Part shown: one piece after another, positions 21,001 through 33,200 of the stretch
How positions within the stretch are numbered: position 1 is the first letter of the stretch
Layout of the letters: each line of letters begins with the position of its first letter
DNA from: Xestospongia muta
Lineage: Eukaryota; Porifera; Demospongiae; Haplosclerida; Petrosiidae
Direction: 5' to 3'
NCBI GenBank assembly: GCA_963693285.1
Contig: OY848922.1
Location: forward strand, 687,001 to 751,000
DNA length: 64,000 nucleotides
Position numbers and translations under genes: made by a program
The notes under the pieces: model-generated
Seen by the model: only the letters and a program-made list of their open reading frames with translations
The model's database searches: none
Told to the model about the DNA's origin: nothing

Positions 21001-22854
21001 TACCCTATCAATAAATTTTCACGCTTTTAATCAAACAACGATTAATAAATTCATCATGTGTGTCAACAGCTGGTCCAATAGACATATGTAAATATATAAC
21101 ATACCAATTATTAATCCGACTTTGTTCGCTGGAATCATTAACTCTACTATCTCTTGACCAGGCTCCAAGTTCATTTGCTAGTATATATAAAAAAAGGAAC
21201 ATGTGAAAATTATGTTTATTACGTTAACAATTTAAATTTCAAATGATTTTATAATAACAACAGACATGGTATTATCAAGTTAATTTACTATTGTGGTCAG
21301 CTCAGAGGATTGGCATCCTAATGGTGTCATCTGTAGTGTCAGATTTAATAAGGGAGATTAGAGAGCTCATCATAGCAATAACCACTGCCTCCCTCTTTTG
21401 TATTAGTAGAGGGAGGTTAGTGTAAGTGGTAGCATCAGATATTATAGCAATAAATAGTTTTATCATCAAGTTACAGAGGATCCGTAAAAAACTACATCAC
21501 TTGCTACCACAGAGATGTTATCATCCTATGTTGACTATTCTACTAACTAATGGTAGCTATCCTAGTTCACTGTGGTAAGTACTGATGTTTACTAGTCTAG
21601 AGCTTACTAATGGTAGCTATCTTATGTCACTGTGGTAAGTACTGATGTTTACTAGTCTAGAGCTTACTAGTGGTAGCTATCCTATGTCACTGTGGTAAGT
21701 ACTGATGTTTACTAGTCTAGAGCTTACTAGTGGTAGCTATCCTAGGTCACTGTGGTAAGTACTGATGTTTACTAGTCTAGAGCTTACTAATGGTAGCTAT
21801 CCTAGGTCACTGTGGTAAGTACTGATATTTACTAGTCTAGACCTTATTAATGCTGGCTATCCTAACTCATTGTGGTAAGTACTGATGTTCGTTATTAATG
21901 CTGGTTATCCTAACTCACTGTGGTAAGTACTGATACTCACTAGTCTAGACGTTATTAATGCTGGCTATCCTAACTCATTGTGGTATGTATGCACTGATGC
22001 TCGCTAAAACTAACAGAACATATAAACATATCACATACTGAAACAACACTTGTTACTCCTCCGGCATCTTCTATTACTTTATTTACATAACTTTTAGCTC
22101 TCCTAGACGAACACACAACACCATCTGAAGTCAATCAAGTATCACAAACTCACTCTACTGTCTCGGGAGATCCAGATATACTCACTTGTCTCTCGCCATT
22201 TATCTCAGACCCATCTATAAAGTACCCATGTATATACTACATGTATTAAATGTACATTGTCACCTGGTGCCACTTGTATTCGTGCTCCCGATTCAGCCTG
22301 CAATTTGTTTATCATTTCTCCTTGTCTGCCTATCACTGTAAAATATTCAATCATGTGACTTGGCTGAACAAGTCATGTGACCTACCTAAACCAACCATCC
22401 TATTAGGAATTTTAATCTCTATTGTCATTGATGCTGCTAAACCTAATTGTCCGGCAATCCTGAAATATAATAGTAAAATTGAAATAGACTTATAATTAGG
22501 TATGCATACTTTGATATTGCAGCTTGAGCTATTGCTTTAGCATTTGCGGGAGCTGCTTGGGTCCCAGGAGGAACTGTACCATCGCTCGATAGTTTCTTTG
22601 TTTCTGGTCCATCAATGCCATAACTATCTTCTAATGGTCTTTTACGATTATTGTCTACTAGTACAAAGAAATGATTGACTACACAAAATAAATACTAACT
22701 TACCTTCTCCGCCATTACTGAACGCCCCAGCTGTTAATTTGGCAGCAATCTGAAAGATACAATACCAGAGTGAATTAGAATTTATTGTGGTCACGTTTAC
22801 CTCTTGTGCTCTCTTCTGAGCTTCTGATATTACAGTACTAGAAGTATCAGCCAT
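18083..22854 (-). CDS. FUBP: Far upstream element-binding protein (FUBP/KHSRP family)
   Basis: Nuclear single-stranded nucleic acid-binding protein; vertebrate members regulate MYC transcription, splicing and AU-rich mRNA decay. About 17 exons. The start at 22854 ([18 protein letters not shown]) is followed by a basic RKRPLED segment. Four KH domains are recognisable by their GXXG loops: GRQG (about 22330), GKGG (about 20825), GRNG (about 19690) and GKGG (about 19120). The C-terminus is rich in Pro, Gly, Gln and Tyr, with the two Trp/Tyr repeats typical of the family: [12 protein letters not shown] (about 18430-18465) and [18 protein letters not shown] (about 18150-18200). The stop I chose is TAG at 18083-18085; a GTAGGA just before it could instead be a donor to a further exon. 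A long intron (about 21182-22037) holds a 60-bp minisatellite. The promoter is shared with ACTR6. Confidence 0.93.
21547..21990 (-). repeat. 60-bp minisatellite, family 1, array 2
   Basis: Five good units and about three decayed units of the family seen at 1644-1960, in reverse complement, inside a FUBP intron. Relative to the host transcript the orientation is the same as in the other two arrays. Confidence 0.92.
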
Positions 22855-23013
22855 TGAATAAGGTTAGAGAAAGAGATGTGAAACGCTTACACTACAAAAG
22901 AAATTGACCTAAAAACATGAGGCTATTAGAATTGTTTGCGCATGCTCGGTAAGTAGTCTAGTGGTCGGCAACGTATTATAAGCGCATGGTGGCTATTAAA
23001 TCATAATTTCAAC
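22855..23013. promoter_or_regulatory. Divergent promoter FUBP/ACTR6 with NRF1-like site
   Basis: 159 bp lie between the two start codons. TGCGCATGC at 22937-22945 is NRF1-like, and AGCGCATGG follows at 22981. Confidence 0.6.
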
Positions 23014-24274
23014 ATGTCTTCTCAAACGAGCCTAATTATTGACAATGGAGCATATTCGTTAAAGATTGGTTTGCATACAGACAGTGAACCTATGTGTGTA
23101 CCTAACTGTATAACAAGGTAGATTTAAATTATATGATTATCATTACAGTATTTTTTAAAGATCAAAGTCTGAGAGAAGACGTAATTTTATTGCAAGCCAA
23201 TTGGATGAGTGCAAAGACTTGTCAGGACTGTTCTATTTACTTCCATTTCAAAAAGGGTATTTGGTCAACTGGGACACCCAACGTCAAGTTTGGGACTATC
23301 TTTTCAGCAATCTTAAACTAACTCCCAAGGACCTCAATCTCATATTCACTGAACCACCATTCAATTTTCCCTCAATTCAAGAATCATTACACGAAGTTTT
23401 CTTTGAAGAGTATCAATTTTCTTCCATCTTCATTTCATTACCAACAACACTCTCGGCAGCATACCAACTCCATGAAGTACCTGATCGTCCTTGTTGTCTT
23501 GTTGTAGATACTGGTTATTCATTCACTCATGTTGTACCATATTTCAAGGGAAAAGTTCTCCGAGATAGCATCAGACGAGTTGATGTTGGCGGGAAAGTAT
23601 TGACCAATCATTTGAAAGAGATTGTTTCTTACCGGCAATTAAATGTATTGGATGAAACATATGTTTTGAATCAAGTCAAGGAAGAGGTATGTTTTGTTAG
23701 TCAAGACTTGTATGCTGACATGGAAATTGCTCGAAAGAGAGACAGTTCAAACACTATCCTACGAGAATATGTACTTCCTGATTTTACATCAGTTAAAAAA
23801 GGCTACATTCGTGAACTAGGGTCTAAGAGCGGTGTTGAGGAACAGGTTTTAAAGCTAGCCAATGAGCGATTTGCAGTCCCTGAGATCTTGTTCCATCCAT
23901 CTGATATTGGTATAAATCAAATGGGCATTGCTGAAGCTATAGTACACAGTATATCAACCACACCAAAACCAATGCACGCTCACTTGTATCACAATATCTT
24001 ATTAACGGGCGGAAGTACTCTGTTTCCAGGGTTTTATGATAGGGTCTTTAAGGAAGTCCGAAAACTAGCTCCAGATATACATGATGTGCATATGAGCCAT
24101 TCTAAACAACCACACTTTACACCGTGGTTTGGAGGGAAGAGAATAATGGCAAAGCGAAATGATTTAGAGGATTTTCAACCTGTGACTCAATCTGAATATA
24201 AAGAATATGGACACATGTTGTGTCATAAACGTTTCCGTGATAACCAGATCTTATCTATGAGCAGTTCAGAATGA
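23014..24274 (+). CDS. ACTR6: Actin-related protein 6
   Basis: Nuclear actin-related subunit of the SWR1/SRCAP chromatin remodeller, which deposits histone H2A.Z. Exon 1 (23014-23117) reads LIIDNGAYSLKIG, the first actin phosphate loop. A 43-bp intron (23118-23160) is chosen because it joins to RSKSERRRNFIASQLDECKD, matching the ARP6 family; an earlier AG would give a stop. Exon 2 carries SGLFYLLPFQKGYLVNWD and RQVWDYLF, the diagnostic ARP6 block, then VVDTGYSFTHVVPY (second phosphate loop), NHLKEIVSYRQLNV, ERFAVPEILFHPSDIG and LLTGGSTLFPGF. Length about 405 residues, normal for ARP6. The frame is intact to TGA at 24272-24274. Confidence 0.95.
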
Positions 24275-24459
24275 TATAAGAAATAACATTTTGTATTAAT
24301 GTTACATAGCAACTAAGAAACGAAAAATACTATTTTTATCTATTAATATAAGTGGTTATATAACAGAAATGAAATCAAGAAATCGAGTAGAGGGAATTAG
24401 TCTCAGTAAATTCTTGTTTGGAAATATTCTGTGTAGAAAGCTAAGGTGATCCATTGTTA

Positions 24460-24645
24460 TTATAGTGGTATTCTAGCATTGTCAGCCCATTCATCAAAGT
24501 ACTTCAGCCATTTTGTACTATGCTGATCACAGAACAGTAGAATAATAGCAATTATGAAAATTGCAAAGGTTAAAATAATAGGCCATGAACAACTAGATGA
24601 AGTGTCCTTTGACGAAACAGACTCTTCTCTTTCCTCTTCTTCCAT
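24460..24645 (-). CDS. Small single-pass membrane protein, unknown
   Basis: A 61-residue frame from ATG 24645. It has an acidic start (MEEEEREE), a Ser-rich linker, one clear hydrophobic segment (WPIILTFAIFIIAIILLF) and a short polar tail ending ARIPL. It lies tail to tail with ACTR6 and head to head with EXOSC4. A possible 5' UTR intron (about 24655-24686) is visible, and in-frame splicing to an upstream coding exon meets a stop, so the short form is preferred. I do not recognise the family. The hydrophobic helix and its position in the tight gene array make a real gene plausible. Confidence 0.5.
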   Translation of the reverse strand: MEEEEREESVSSKDTSSSCSWPIILTFAIFIIAIILLFCDQHSTKWLKYFDEWADNARIPL

Positions 24646-24752
24646 TCGTTCTATGATTGAATAAACCACTTATATAACTTTACTCACACTTTTCTTCAGT
24701 GTTTCCGTGTACCTCCGTAAACTGTTTTGAAATCACTTCAACCACGTGGAAA
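24646..24752. promoter_or_regulatory. Divergent promoter with E-box upstream of EXOSC4
   Basis: A perfect CACGTG at 24743-24748 ends 4 bp before the EXOSC4 ATG (24753). 107 bp separate the divergent start codons. Confidence 0.5.
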
Positions 24753-26048
24753 ATGGTAAGGTAAAATTTTCTTTCAGTAACTAATTTTTATTTCAGGCTG
24801 GCATTGAATATCTGTCTCCTGAAGGTACATACATGTAAATGTAATTAGATTACACTTTTATCTTATTTACAGGATTGAGAATCGACGGAAGACGACCACC
24901 AGAGCTTCGTAAACTGAACTGCCAACTGGAGCGATGCCAACAAGCTGATGGATCTGTGTACCTTGAGCAAGGCAATACTAAAGTCATTGCTACAGTATAT
25001 GGGCCACATGATGTTAGTATAATATATAAACAAAGTGTTTAGAGTCCCTACAGAGATATTCCAATATAAGATCAGGTTTATACAGTTTAAGGTTCATTAA
25101 CAGTGTATTAACACATGGTATTGTCCACTAGGAGTCTAGATACAATAAATAATATTGTAACAGCTGAAAATAATAGTGTTATTTGTTGTAATGTAGGTTG
25201 TTTCTAATTAGGTAAGTCGTCGATCAGAAGCGTTACATGATAGAGCATGTATTAACTGTCAGTATAGCATGGCTACTTTCTCTACATCAGAGAGAAAGAG
25301 AAGGCCTAAAGGAGATAGGTTTGACTTTATTTTCTTAATATGTCTGTATTTCCAATATATATTACAGAAAATCAACAGAAATATCATTAGCAATGAAAAA
25401 AACATTTGAAACAGTTATTCTAACAGAGCTCTATCCAATGTCTAAAATCGATATATTTGTCCAAGTACTACAGTCAGATGGAAGTCAGTTACAATCACGC
25501 AACATTCCATTGAGTATTTCATAATTATGTTACCACTATAATGTCAGGTAATAGAGCTGTGTGTATTAATGCTGCTACTATGGCACTAATCAATGCTGGA
25601 ATTCCTATGAGAGATTTTGTATGTGCCAGCAGTGCTAGTTTAATAGATGACACTCCAGTAGTCGGTAAGCTAATATACTAGATACTTCTGGTAAAGTCTC
25701 ATTCTCATGACTGGTAGTATGAGTTTGAGGCTAGTCTCAATAATGATCAAACAGTAAAATTGTTATTGTTTTAGATTTGAATTACTTAGAAGAGACAGCT
25801 GGAGGTCCAAATCTTGTTGTAGCTATTTTACCAAAATCAAATAAAATAGTATTGCTACAGGTACTATTGTGTAATAATTTTTACATTTGAACTTGCAACT
25901 CCGAAAATAGATTGACTCCAGATTACATGTTGATAACTTGGACAAAGTTTTATCAGCAGCCATGCAAGGTTGTTCTCGAGTTCACACCATTCTTGATACC
26001 ATCGTAAAAAATCATCTTAAAGAATCGACATTATCTTTTGCTGTTTAA
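24753..26048 (+). CDS. EXOSC4: Exosome complex component RRP41 (EXOSC4)
   Basis: RNase PH-fold subunit of the core ring of the RNA exosome (nucleus and cytoplasm). Eight exons. Exon 1 is only the ATG (24753-24755), followed by a 41-bp intron; exon 2 is 24797-24824. The joined protein reads MAGIEYLSPEGLRIDGRRPP, then ADGSVYLEQGNTKVIATVYG, NCQYSMATFSTSERKRRPKG, IDIFVQVLQSDGS, RAVCINAATMALINAGIPMR and LEETAGGPNLVVAILP, in the order of animal RRP41. It ends at TAA 26046-26048, about 245 residues. Splice phases were checked by hand and keep the frame throughout. The single-codon first exon is unusual but supported by the family N-terminus. Confidence 0.95.
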
Positions 26049-26083
26049 AAAAATGAAGATCCCAGATACTAAGTTGGAGGCCC

Positions 26084-26150
26084 ACGTGGTTGAGTCAGTA
26101 GGATTGTTAGGGCAATACACATTTTATATCTTAAATCTATTTAACAATAA
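26084..26150 (+). repeat. SINE-like fragment
   Basis: GTGGTTGAGTCAGTAGGA resembles a tRNA A-box region, and GGCAATACACATTTTATATC followed by TTAAAT resembles the tail at 8389-8465. It lies between the convergent EXOSC4 and ETF1 3' ends. Confidence 0.4.
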
Positions 26151-26333
26151 TGTAAAAATTAGTGACACAATACAAAAAGTTAATAATATATAAATAATAT
26201 TAATATTAATTTAACTAGTTATATTGAGTTTACCAATAAGATGAGAGTATTTTAGAAGACTCAATTGTGAATAGAACATTAAGCTATAATAATAATAATA
26301 ATCAGAGAAGTGAGGAAAATAAATTGATACATT

Positions 26334-27662
26334 CTAATAATCGAAGTCATAATCTTCATCGTCCGGATCAAACTCCATTGATTGGAAATCAACTCGATAA
26401 CGTAATATTCCACCTATTCCTCCAAATCCTTTACAAAATTGTGATCCCTCTTGTGATCGATCTGTCACGATCTCCAAAGTTGCACCATAGGTCTTGTAAT
26501 TATTAGCAAACCACTCAAGCAGAGAGATACGATCAATCATTTCTAGTTCTACTCCAGTCTCTTTGTCTAAGAAACGAGTCTTATCCTTCTCTTGTTCAGA
26601 ATTGAGATAAAGCACAACCTCTTCGTCTTTTGCATGGTTCTTTAAAGTGAATCTGCTTACATCCATATTCTCCCAAACTATTAAGATTTCTACTGCACCC
26701 ATTTCAAGAGCCTGTAAAGTATCCTCAACTCCAAAACAAAACTTACCAGTGTCCTGTGAAATCTCATCAAAATAACGTCCGATCAATTTTTTCTCCTGTA
26801 TGAACTTTACATTCGATAAAACCTCAGCAGATAGTTCTATAGCTTGATTAAAACCATTCTCACCACCATACGATACATCAACCACCTTGAGGATCTTATT
26901 TTGAAGACGAGGATCAAACATGTCTGATTGGCTCAACTCGGTTTTAAAGTCTGCTGACCCAGCTAAAATCAACCCCTCAATATTAGGTTTGTCTTGTGTA
27001 ATAAATAACTGGACTGCTGTCTCTGCAACTTTTCTTACATAGTTGTGTCTTTTCTCTAATCTTAGTCTGGCAAAACGTAATGCAGATTGTCCCCCACGGC
27101 CATGCTTCTTGGGTAAGTCAACAGTAAACTTGTGTAGAATATCCCGTGTGTTACCACATAAAGTTCCAAATAATGCCCCATTTCCGTCCATGACAATAAA
27201 CCCAAACTTGTTATCGTCAGCTAACAAAGCGCTCAATGCCTCCGTGTGAAACTTATTATCACAGAGATACAATGAAGTGTTGATTGGTTTAAAAGGCTCA
27301 AAATCAATGTTGACTTTCTTCTCCTTGCCTTCATCTGTGACAATAGTACCACAATATATAACTAGTCCATTGGGAGGGACCTTCGAGTATAACTTTAGTC
27401 TCTGCTGTACAGATGTGATGGCTCCCAATACAGATAACCGATTTACTCGACTCTTAATATTAGAGGCTGTACCAAATTCATCTGCTAACATTTTTGCAAC
27501 CCGAGATATTTGATCTTTGGGTGGTATTATCAAGGAGATCATACTTGTACCGTTACCACGGGCAGCTTCAAGGCTTTTTATAAGCCTCTTGATCTTCCAC
27601 ATCTCAACGTTTCTGTCAGCAGAGTCGTCTCCTGGTAATATACTACTTGATGCTGACGCCAT
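26334..27662 (-). CDS. ETF1: Eukaryotic release factor 1 (eRF1)
   Basis: Recognises all three stop codons in the ribosomal A site and triggers peptide release. The coding sequence is one uninterrupted exon of 442 residues, close to the usual ~437. The N domain carries [11 protein letters not shown] (NIKS, stop-codon decoding) and YLCDNKF (YxCxxxF). The M domain has the catalytic GGQ in [17 protein letters not shown]. The C domain ends in an acidic tail ([11 protein letters not shown]), typical for eRF3 binding. The start at 27662 is the family ATG. A 5' UTR intron is likely (ACAGGTAAAAC near 27755 to CTAACTAG just before the ATG). It is tail to tail with EXOSC4. Confidence 0.98.
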   Translation of the reverse strand: MASASSSILPGDDSADRNVEMWKIKRLIKSLEAARGNGTSMISLIIPPKDQISRVAKMLADEFGTASNIKSRVNRLSVLGAITSVQQRLKLYSKVPPNGLVIYCGTIVTDEGKEKKVNIDFEPFKPINTSLYLCDNKFHTEALSALLADDNKFGFIVMDGNGALFGTLCGNTRDILHKFTVDLPKKHGRGGQSALRFARLRLEKRHNYVRKVAETAVQLFITQDKPNIEGLILAGSADFKTELSQSDMFDPRLQNKILKVVDVSYGGENGFNQAIELSAEVLSNVKFIQEKKLIGRYFDEISQDTGKFCFGVEDTLQALEMGAVEILIVWENMDVSRFTLKNHAKDEEVVLYLNSEQEKDKTRFLDKETGVELEMIDRISLLEWFANNYKTYGATLEIVTDRSQEGSQFCKGFGGIGGILRYRVDFQSMEFDPDDEDYDFDY

Positions 27663-28326
27663 TACTAGTTAGGTGGAAAGATATTTAAATAAAGTTTAAA
27701 AACAATTAAGAGCCTTTATTATAAAATTAATAGTACATATGTCTTAGGTTTTACCTGTAACGTTCTCTGACAGTTAAATGTCTTCTTACTAGCGTCTAGA
27801 TTGTGGTAGATCTATTGATTACTGGACTTTATGTACAGAACACTCCTATTGCACAAGAAGTCGGAAATAACACGTGGGATTTAAAAATTTCGGTTTTCGT
27901 TTAAATAGAGATAAAGCTATTGCAACACCATCAGGTAAACTGGTATAAATCATTAATTTTATTTCAAATTAGTAGGAAAATCCCCTTAATTAATTGTATC
28001 CATAAATCATTAGTATTAAAATTTAAAGGTTTTACCTTGACCCTGTGGTGAGCTTTGAAATTTAGCTAGGTACCCTGTGACCCTGTCAGGTTACATAAAT
28101 TAATTTCCTAATAAAACATCAATTAGATATTGAAAGAAGCAAGCAATATATAATGATCTTGTGCATATTAACTTGTGCGGAATATTTGCCAATTTCATTA
28201 TGTCCCTAGCATTTGCATACGATAAGTGATATAATGAACTTTATATCGAAGGAGATCACCAGTTAATTAGTGAGAATAATTACATGCTTTATTCGTTTAT
28301 ATTTCATAGTCTAATTCAAATAATAA
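27663..28326. promoter_or_regulatory. Divergent intergenic region ETF1/GTDC1
   Basis: 664 bp without coding sequence. CACGTG at 27871-27876 lies next to GGAAATAA. A repeated CCTTGACCCTGTGG / CCCTGTGACCCTGTCAGG pair occurs at about 28034-28088. Confidence 0.45.
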
Positions 28327-30154
28327 ATGGCAGCACAATCTCAAACACCAGACCACTCAACCACTCTCCATTTTGCTGTTAAAATACTATATCTTGAACC
28401 TTATTATGGCGGCTCACATAAACAGCTGATTACCTTGTTACAAAGAGAATATGGAGGTGATATCTATTCTCTTCCAGCTAGTAAGTGGCACTGGAGAATG
28501 AGAACTTCTGCACTATATTTTGCAGAACAGTTACCTCAAGAACATCAGTATAAGTTAGTATGTTAAGATGAAGTAATGATCTCTATATGTTATTCTTTGT
28601 TCAGGATACTCTTTGCTAGCAGTGTGCTTAATTTGTGTGAGTTAGTAGCTCTACGACCTGACTTGAATAAACTCCACAAGATACTCTACTTTCATGAAAA
28701 TCAACTTGTTTATCCTGTTAGAAAACAACAAGAGAGAGATTTTCAATATGGATATAATCAGATACTGTCATGGTAACTGATTATTTTTGATGACATTAAC
28801 CGTCCTTGTTCATTCTTTCTCTAGTCTTGTTGCCGATAAAATTGTCTTTAATTCTCATTTCAATATGACATCATTTCTTGAAAACATTGATCAATTTTTG
28901 AAATTGATGCCAGATTTTCGACCTAGAGGTCTGTTTGATAAGATCAGACCAAAATGTAGCGTCTTGTACTATCCACTGGAAATACCAGAGCAATTTTTAA
29001 AGATGGAGACAAACTCATCACCAGCAATTAAAGCTGTTAGTACTTGCTCAACAAACAATGACTTGACAATGAATGAACCAACTTGTGATCAAACAAATGG
29101 TATAAACTCACTAACACACCAGAAGCCCCTTCATATTGTATGGCCTCACAGATGGTATGCTGCATGCACAAATCTTTATCCATTGAAGTACTTAATGACT
29201 GTTCTGAGTCTCCTTTACTTTGTAGGGAACATGACAAAGGACCAGAAGAGTTTTGCTCAGTACTACAAAAATTGTTAGAAGCAGATCTAAAATTTAGAGT
29301 ATCGATATTAGGAGACCACACTGAAGACATTCCAGGTTTGGGTTGGCAAGATAAACTTTGATTATAAAGTTTAATAAAATTGGCAGAAAAAAGTACTTTT
29401 CTTTCTTTTTTCAAGTCTGTTTTCAAGACATATTTCCTATGTTGGGACCTCATCTTCTCCACTGTGGACCAGTTAGCAAAGAAGATTATTGGGATGTACT
29501 CCATGAAGCTGATGTAGTCATATCAACAGCAAAACATGAATTTTTTGGTGTAGCAATGTAAGGTCTCATATATAATTGTGTATACATGACAGGTAGTTTA
29601 AATTTTAGGTTAGAAGCAACTTGTTGTGGTTGCTATCCACTATGCCCTAACAGATTGGTCTATCCTGAAATCTATCCAGGTAACGCAACATAGCCTCAAA
29701 CCCATACACTATGACTTGGTGTATAGGTCTGAGACTATGTTGCATGAGGACATCTATACAGACAAGACTATAGTACTAATTATAGTACTTACCATAATAC
29801 TGCATAAATTTACAACACATGGGATGAATTAGCACTTAAGTAGAAGATACACATTAATGGAATGAAGCTCCTGAAATCAGAGATGTAATGAAAGACATAA
29901 TTAGAGCCTTACTTTATCTATTTCAGTGAATATTGTTGAAATTGCCTCCTTAGAATGGATGTTACCGACTTTTCTTTATTTTTTCAGATCAATGTTTATA
30001 TAATACTGAACAACAGTTGTTTAAGAAGTTAAGAAACCTTTGTCAAAGAGCCTATCTTGCTCAATACTATAGAAATGTGATGCCTTTCAGAGCCAATACA
30101 TACCTTTGGAAGAACCTACGAATGTCATATCAGGAATTGTTAAAAATATCATAA
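28327..30154 (+). CDS. GTDC1: tRNA-queuosine alpha-mannosyltransferase (GTDC1/QTMAN)
   Basis: GT4-type glycosyltransferase; the vertebrate orthologue mannosylates queuosine in tRNA-Asp. Seven exons: 28327-28553, 28605-28772, 28825-29154, 29226-29335, 29416-29557, 29609-29679 and 29988-30154. The N-terminal DUF3524 domain reads [42 protein letters not shown] and [18 protein letters not shown]. The C-terminal glycosyltransferase domain reads [38 protein letters not shown] and [17 protein letters not shown]. All phases join in frame. The stop is TAA 30152-30154, 139 bp from the convergent SKI2 end. Confidence 0.94.
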
Positions 30155-30293
30155 CAAAAATTATTGCACTAAATAAATGAACAGGAAAAAAGGAAAATAA
30201 TTTACAATAATTGTTTTTCTGAGTGACTCCTTATTATACTGTAAATTTACACGTAGAAAACTGTCAAAAATAGAGTGTTTTAAATTGATGCTA

Positions 30294-33200
30294 TTATATT
30301 GTGTAAAGACTAGCAGCAAATACTATATCTCTTCTGATCAACGTTGAGACTTCTTGCATGAGGCTAGCCAATCGTGGGTCACCTACGAGTCGGGCAGCTT
30401 TGCCAATATCGCGGCAAAGTTCATCAAGACGTTGAATACACTTGACTATCACACCTATGACATGTGAATAACATGTGATTATCACATGATGTATGTAGCT
30501 TGTAGTTACATACCTTCTAATACATCAGTCAACTCAATTATTTTGACAAATTCCTAAAATTAAAAGGTTGTTTATAATCTAAAATATCGATTTAAGGATC
30601 AAGTTTCCCATACTCACAAGTTATACGTCTCATTCCCATACTGATATGTATGCAAGTCTCATTCCTGACACCTTACCTGTCCTTTGGCCCATTCATAAAC
30701 AACTTCCACTAATCCGAACTTGAATTCTTTCTGATAGTCTTCTACTGATGTTTCCAAACCATAAGACATTTCTACTTTAGCTATCTCTTCAGCTATACTC
30801 AATATTATTTGTTTACCCTGTTAGTATAGATTTCATAATTTCATACTTATACTACATGAACTCAGAACGGGTCTGAGACTGCCTCACTAGTTTGAGACTT
30901 ACCTCGGTTAATCTTTCAGTATAGTTTGGTTCACTACATTTATTCTAAAATCATAACAAAATAGAAAGAATACAACAGCCATAGTTTAATACTCTACCTG
31001 TTGAAATACCATGCTAGACAGTAAAGCTGCCACTTCAGCTGGTTCAAATTCCTCCAGAGCATTTCGAAACAATAGCTCAGTGATCATTATCTCCTGAGTA
31101 TGTATTTCGCATGCTACACGACCTTTCAACTGTACTGTGCCATTTTCTTTACTGATATATCGAAAATGTTTCAAAACCTGTCGGCACAAAATAAATTAAA
31201 TATTACTTTTAACAACATCAAATGATCTTACATCTAATTTCTGGTAATACTCTGGTAGCAACTGAAGGCTGTTCTCTGATAACTTGTATCTTAGTAGAGA
31301 TAGCTGGTCTTGAAGGATAGCCTTAGTGCGTGCCTTTTCAAACTACAATAAATAAAGATAATAACAACAGTTCACATCACCATTAATCAAGGCTTATCCA
31401 TTTAAATACAGTTCTCTTACATGTTCCAAGAATTGCGGACATTTAATACACGTATAACACGACAGGGTCCCCTCAATTCTCTCCTTATCACTCTTCATCT
31501 CCACATAATCCAAACTATTCATCTTCAAGGTTGATATTGGATCTAATAGGCCCAGATCCTTAATTGGAACATCAGATAGTTGTCTTAACATCTCAACTGC
31601 TTTAACCGTGTCTGGAATAGGAGATCTATCCCTAATGAATTAAATATCATGTGATATAGTACCACTATCACATGAGAGTCACACGACTGACTTGAATCGG
31701 GGGAGTTGCCTTTGACTATAATCATTAATTATTCTTCTACTATCCACTGATATTACATTCTTGGTGACAGCAATTATTATGTGACCTTTGACCTCAGCAA
31801 CAATGTGCCCAACTTCTCCTTCAGGTTTAAACATCTCTGTCATAGCTTCAAATGGGATCACATGATCAGGATCAAAATTGACCAATGAAGTTGCACCATT
31901 TTCAGACTCATCATCATGGTTGCATAACATGAGTACTGTGTGGGTGTGGTCATTGTTCTTTTTTGCATTTTCTTGTAAAATTATTCCTAGACCATACTTG
32001 TATTTATTTGTCCACATGACTATCACATGACCAGGACCAAGAGCTTTTTGAAAGTGTACATTTTTCAAGAGCAACTCCTATATCACAAAACGTATAGATC
32101 AACCTATCTGTCCATCCATCCATCTATCCATCCATTTATCCATCCATCCATCCATCCATTCATCCATCCATCCATTCGTCCATCCATCCACACCTACATT
32201 TATACCTGCATTTTCTTTTTCAATTTCTGTAGCTGATCACAAGACTGATAATACTGGTCAATATCAGTGATACACACAGGACAATACAATCCATCTAATG
32301 ACGACATTGTTTGTTGCAATTCCTCAAGTTTTTCTTGACGGTCATTTTGATATTTCATAGAATCTAACTCGGCAAAACTTTTCTTCATAACATCTTCAAC
32401 CCTAACAGAAATTTATTAAAATGTTCACATTATAAGGAGTTATTGCTTTCTTACCTCAATGTTGGTACTCTCATAATGTTTAATAACATTGTGTACGTCA
32501 ATCGAAACTGTGACACCAATGTTGTTGGAATACCCTAAAAACAAATGTTACCATAGCAACAGAGTAATCAAAATAAACTGACCAGTATCATTTTGTGGAG
32601 TTCACTGGACTCTGGGACGTCAGCTTTGCAGAGAATAATAACAGTCCCAGTGGAGTCTTTACCTCTCCTTCCAGCCCTTCCTGCCATTTGTACATACTCT
32701 CCTATAGCATCATTACTCACTAATCATGTGATGATCATGTGACCACTGACCTGTATAGAGATCTCTCATTCGTACTCCATCATGTTTTCTCATAGAATCA
32801 AAAGCCACTGTTCTGGCTGGCATATTGACACCCATTGCAAATGTTTCCGTAGCAAATAGTAACTAAAAGTAATTTTAAAATCTACACTAATAATTAAAAT
32901 ATAAAATACTAAATGACAAGAGGCCATCCTCTTTAGCTATGGACTACAGCAATTATAAATAATAGTATAAATTTTTTGAAGTCACTCAAAATTTGAAGTC
33001 AAATTTGAATCAATACTCATCTTATAATTATCATTAACTTGACAACATACCTTTACTAAGCCTTGTCCAAATAACATCTCCACAACCTAGTAGTAGAATG
33101 AGGTCAAGTTTACTTTACATTAGCTAACCAGCCATAATGAACGCATAGTCATAGTGACAATATATATTATCTTTTATTAATATATGACATACCTCTTTAA

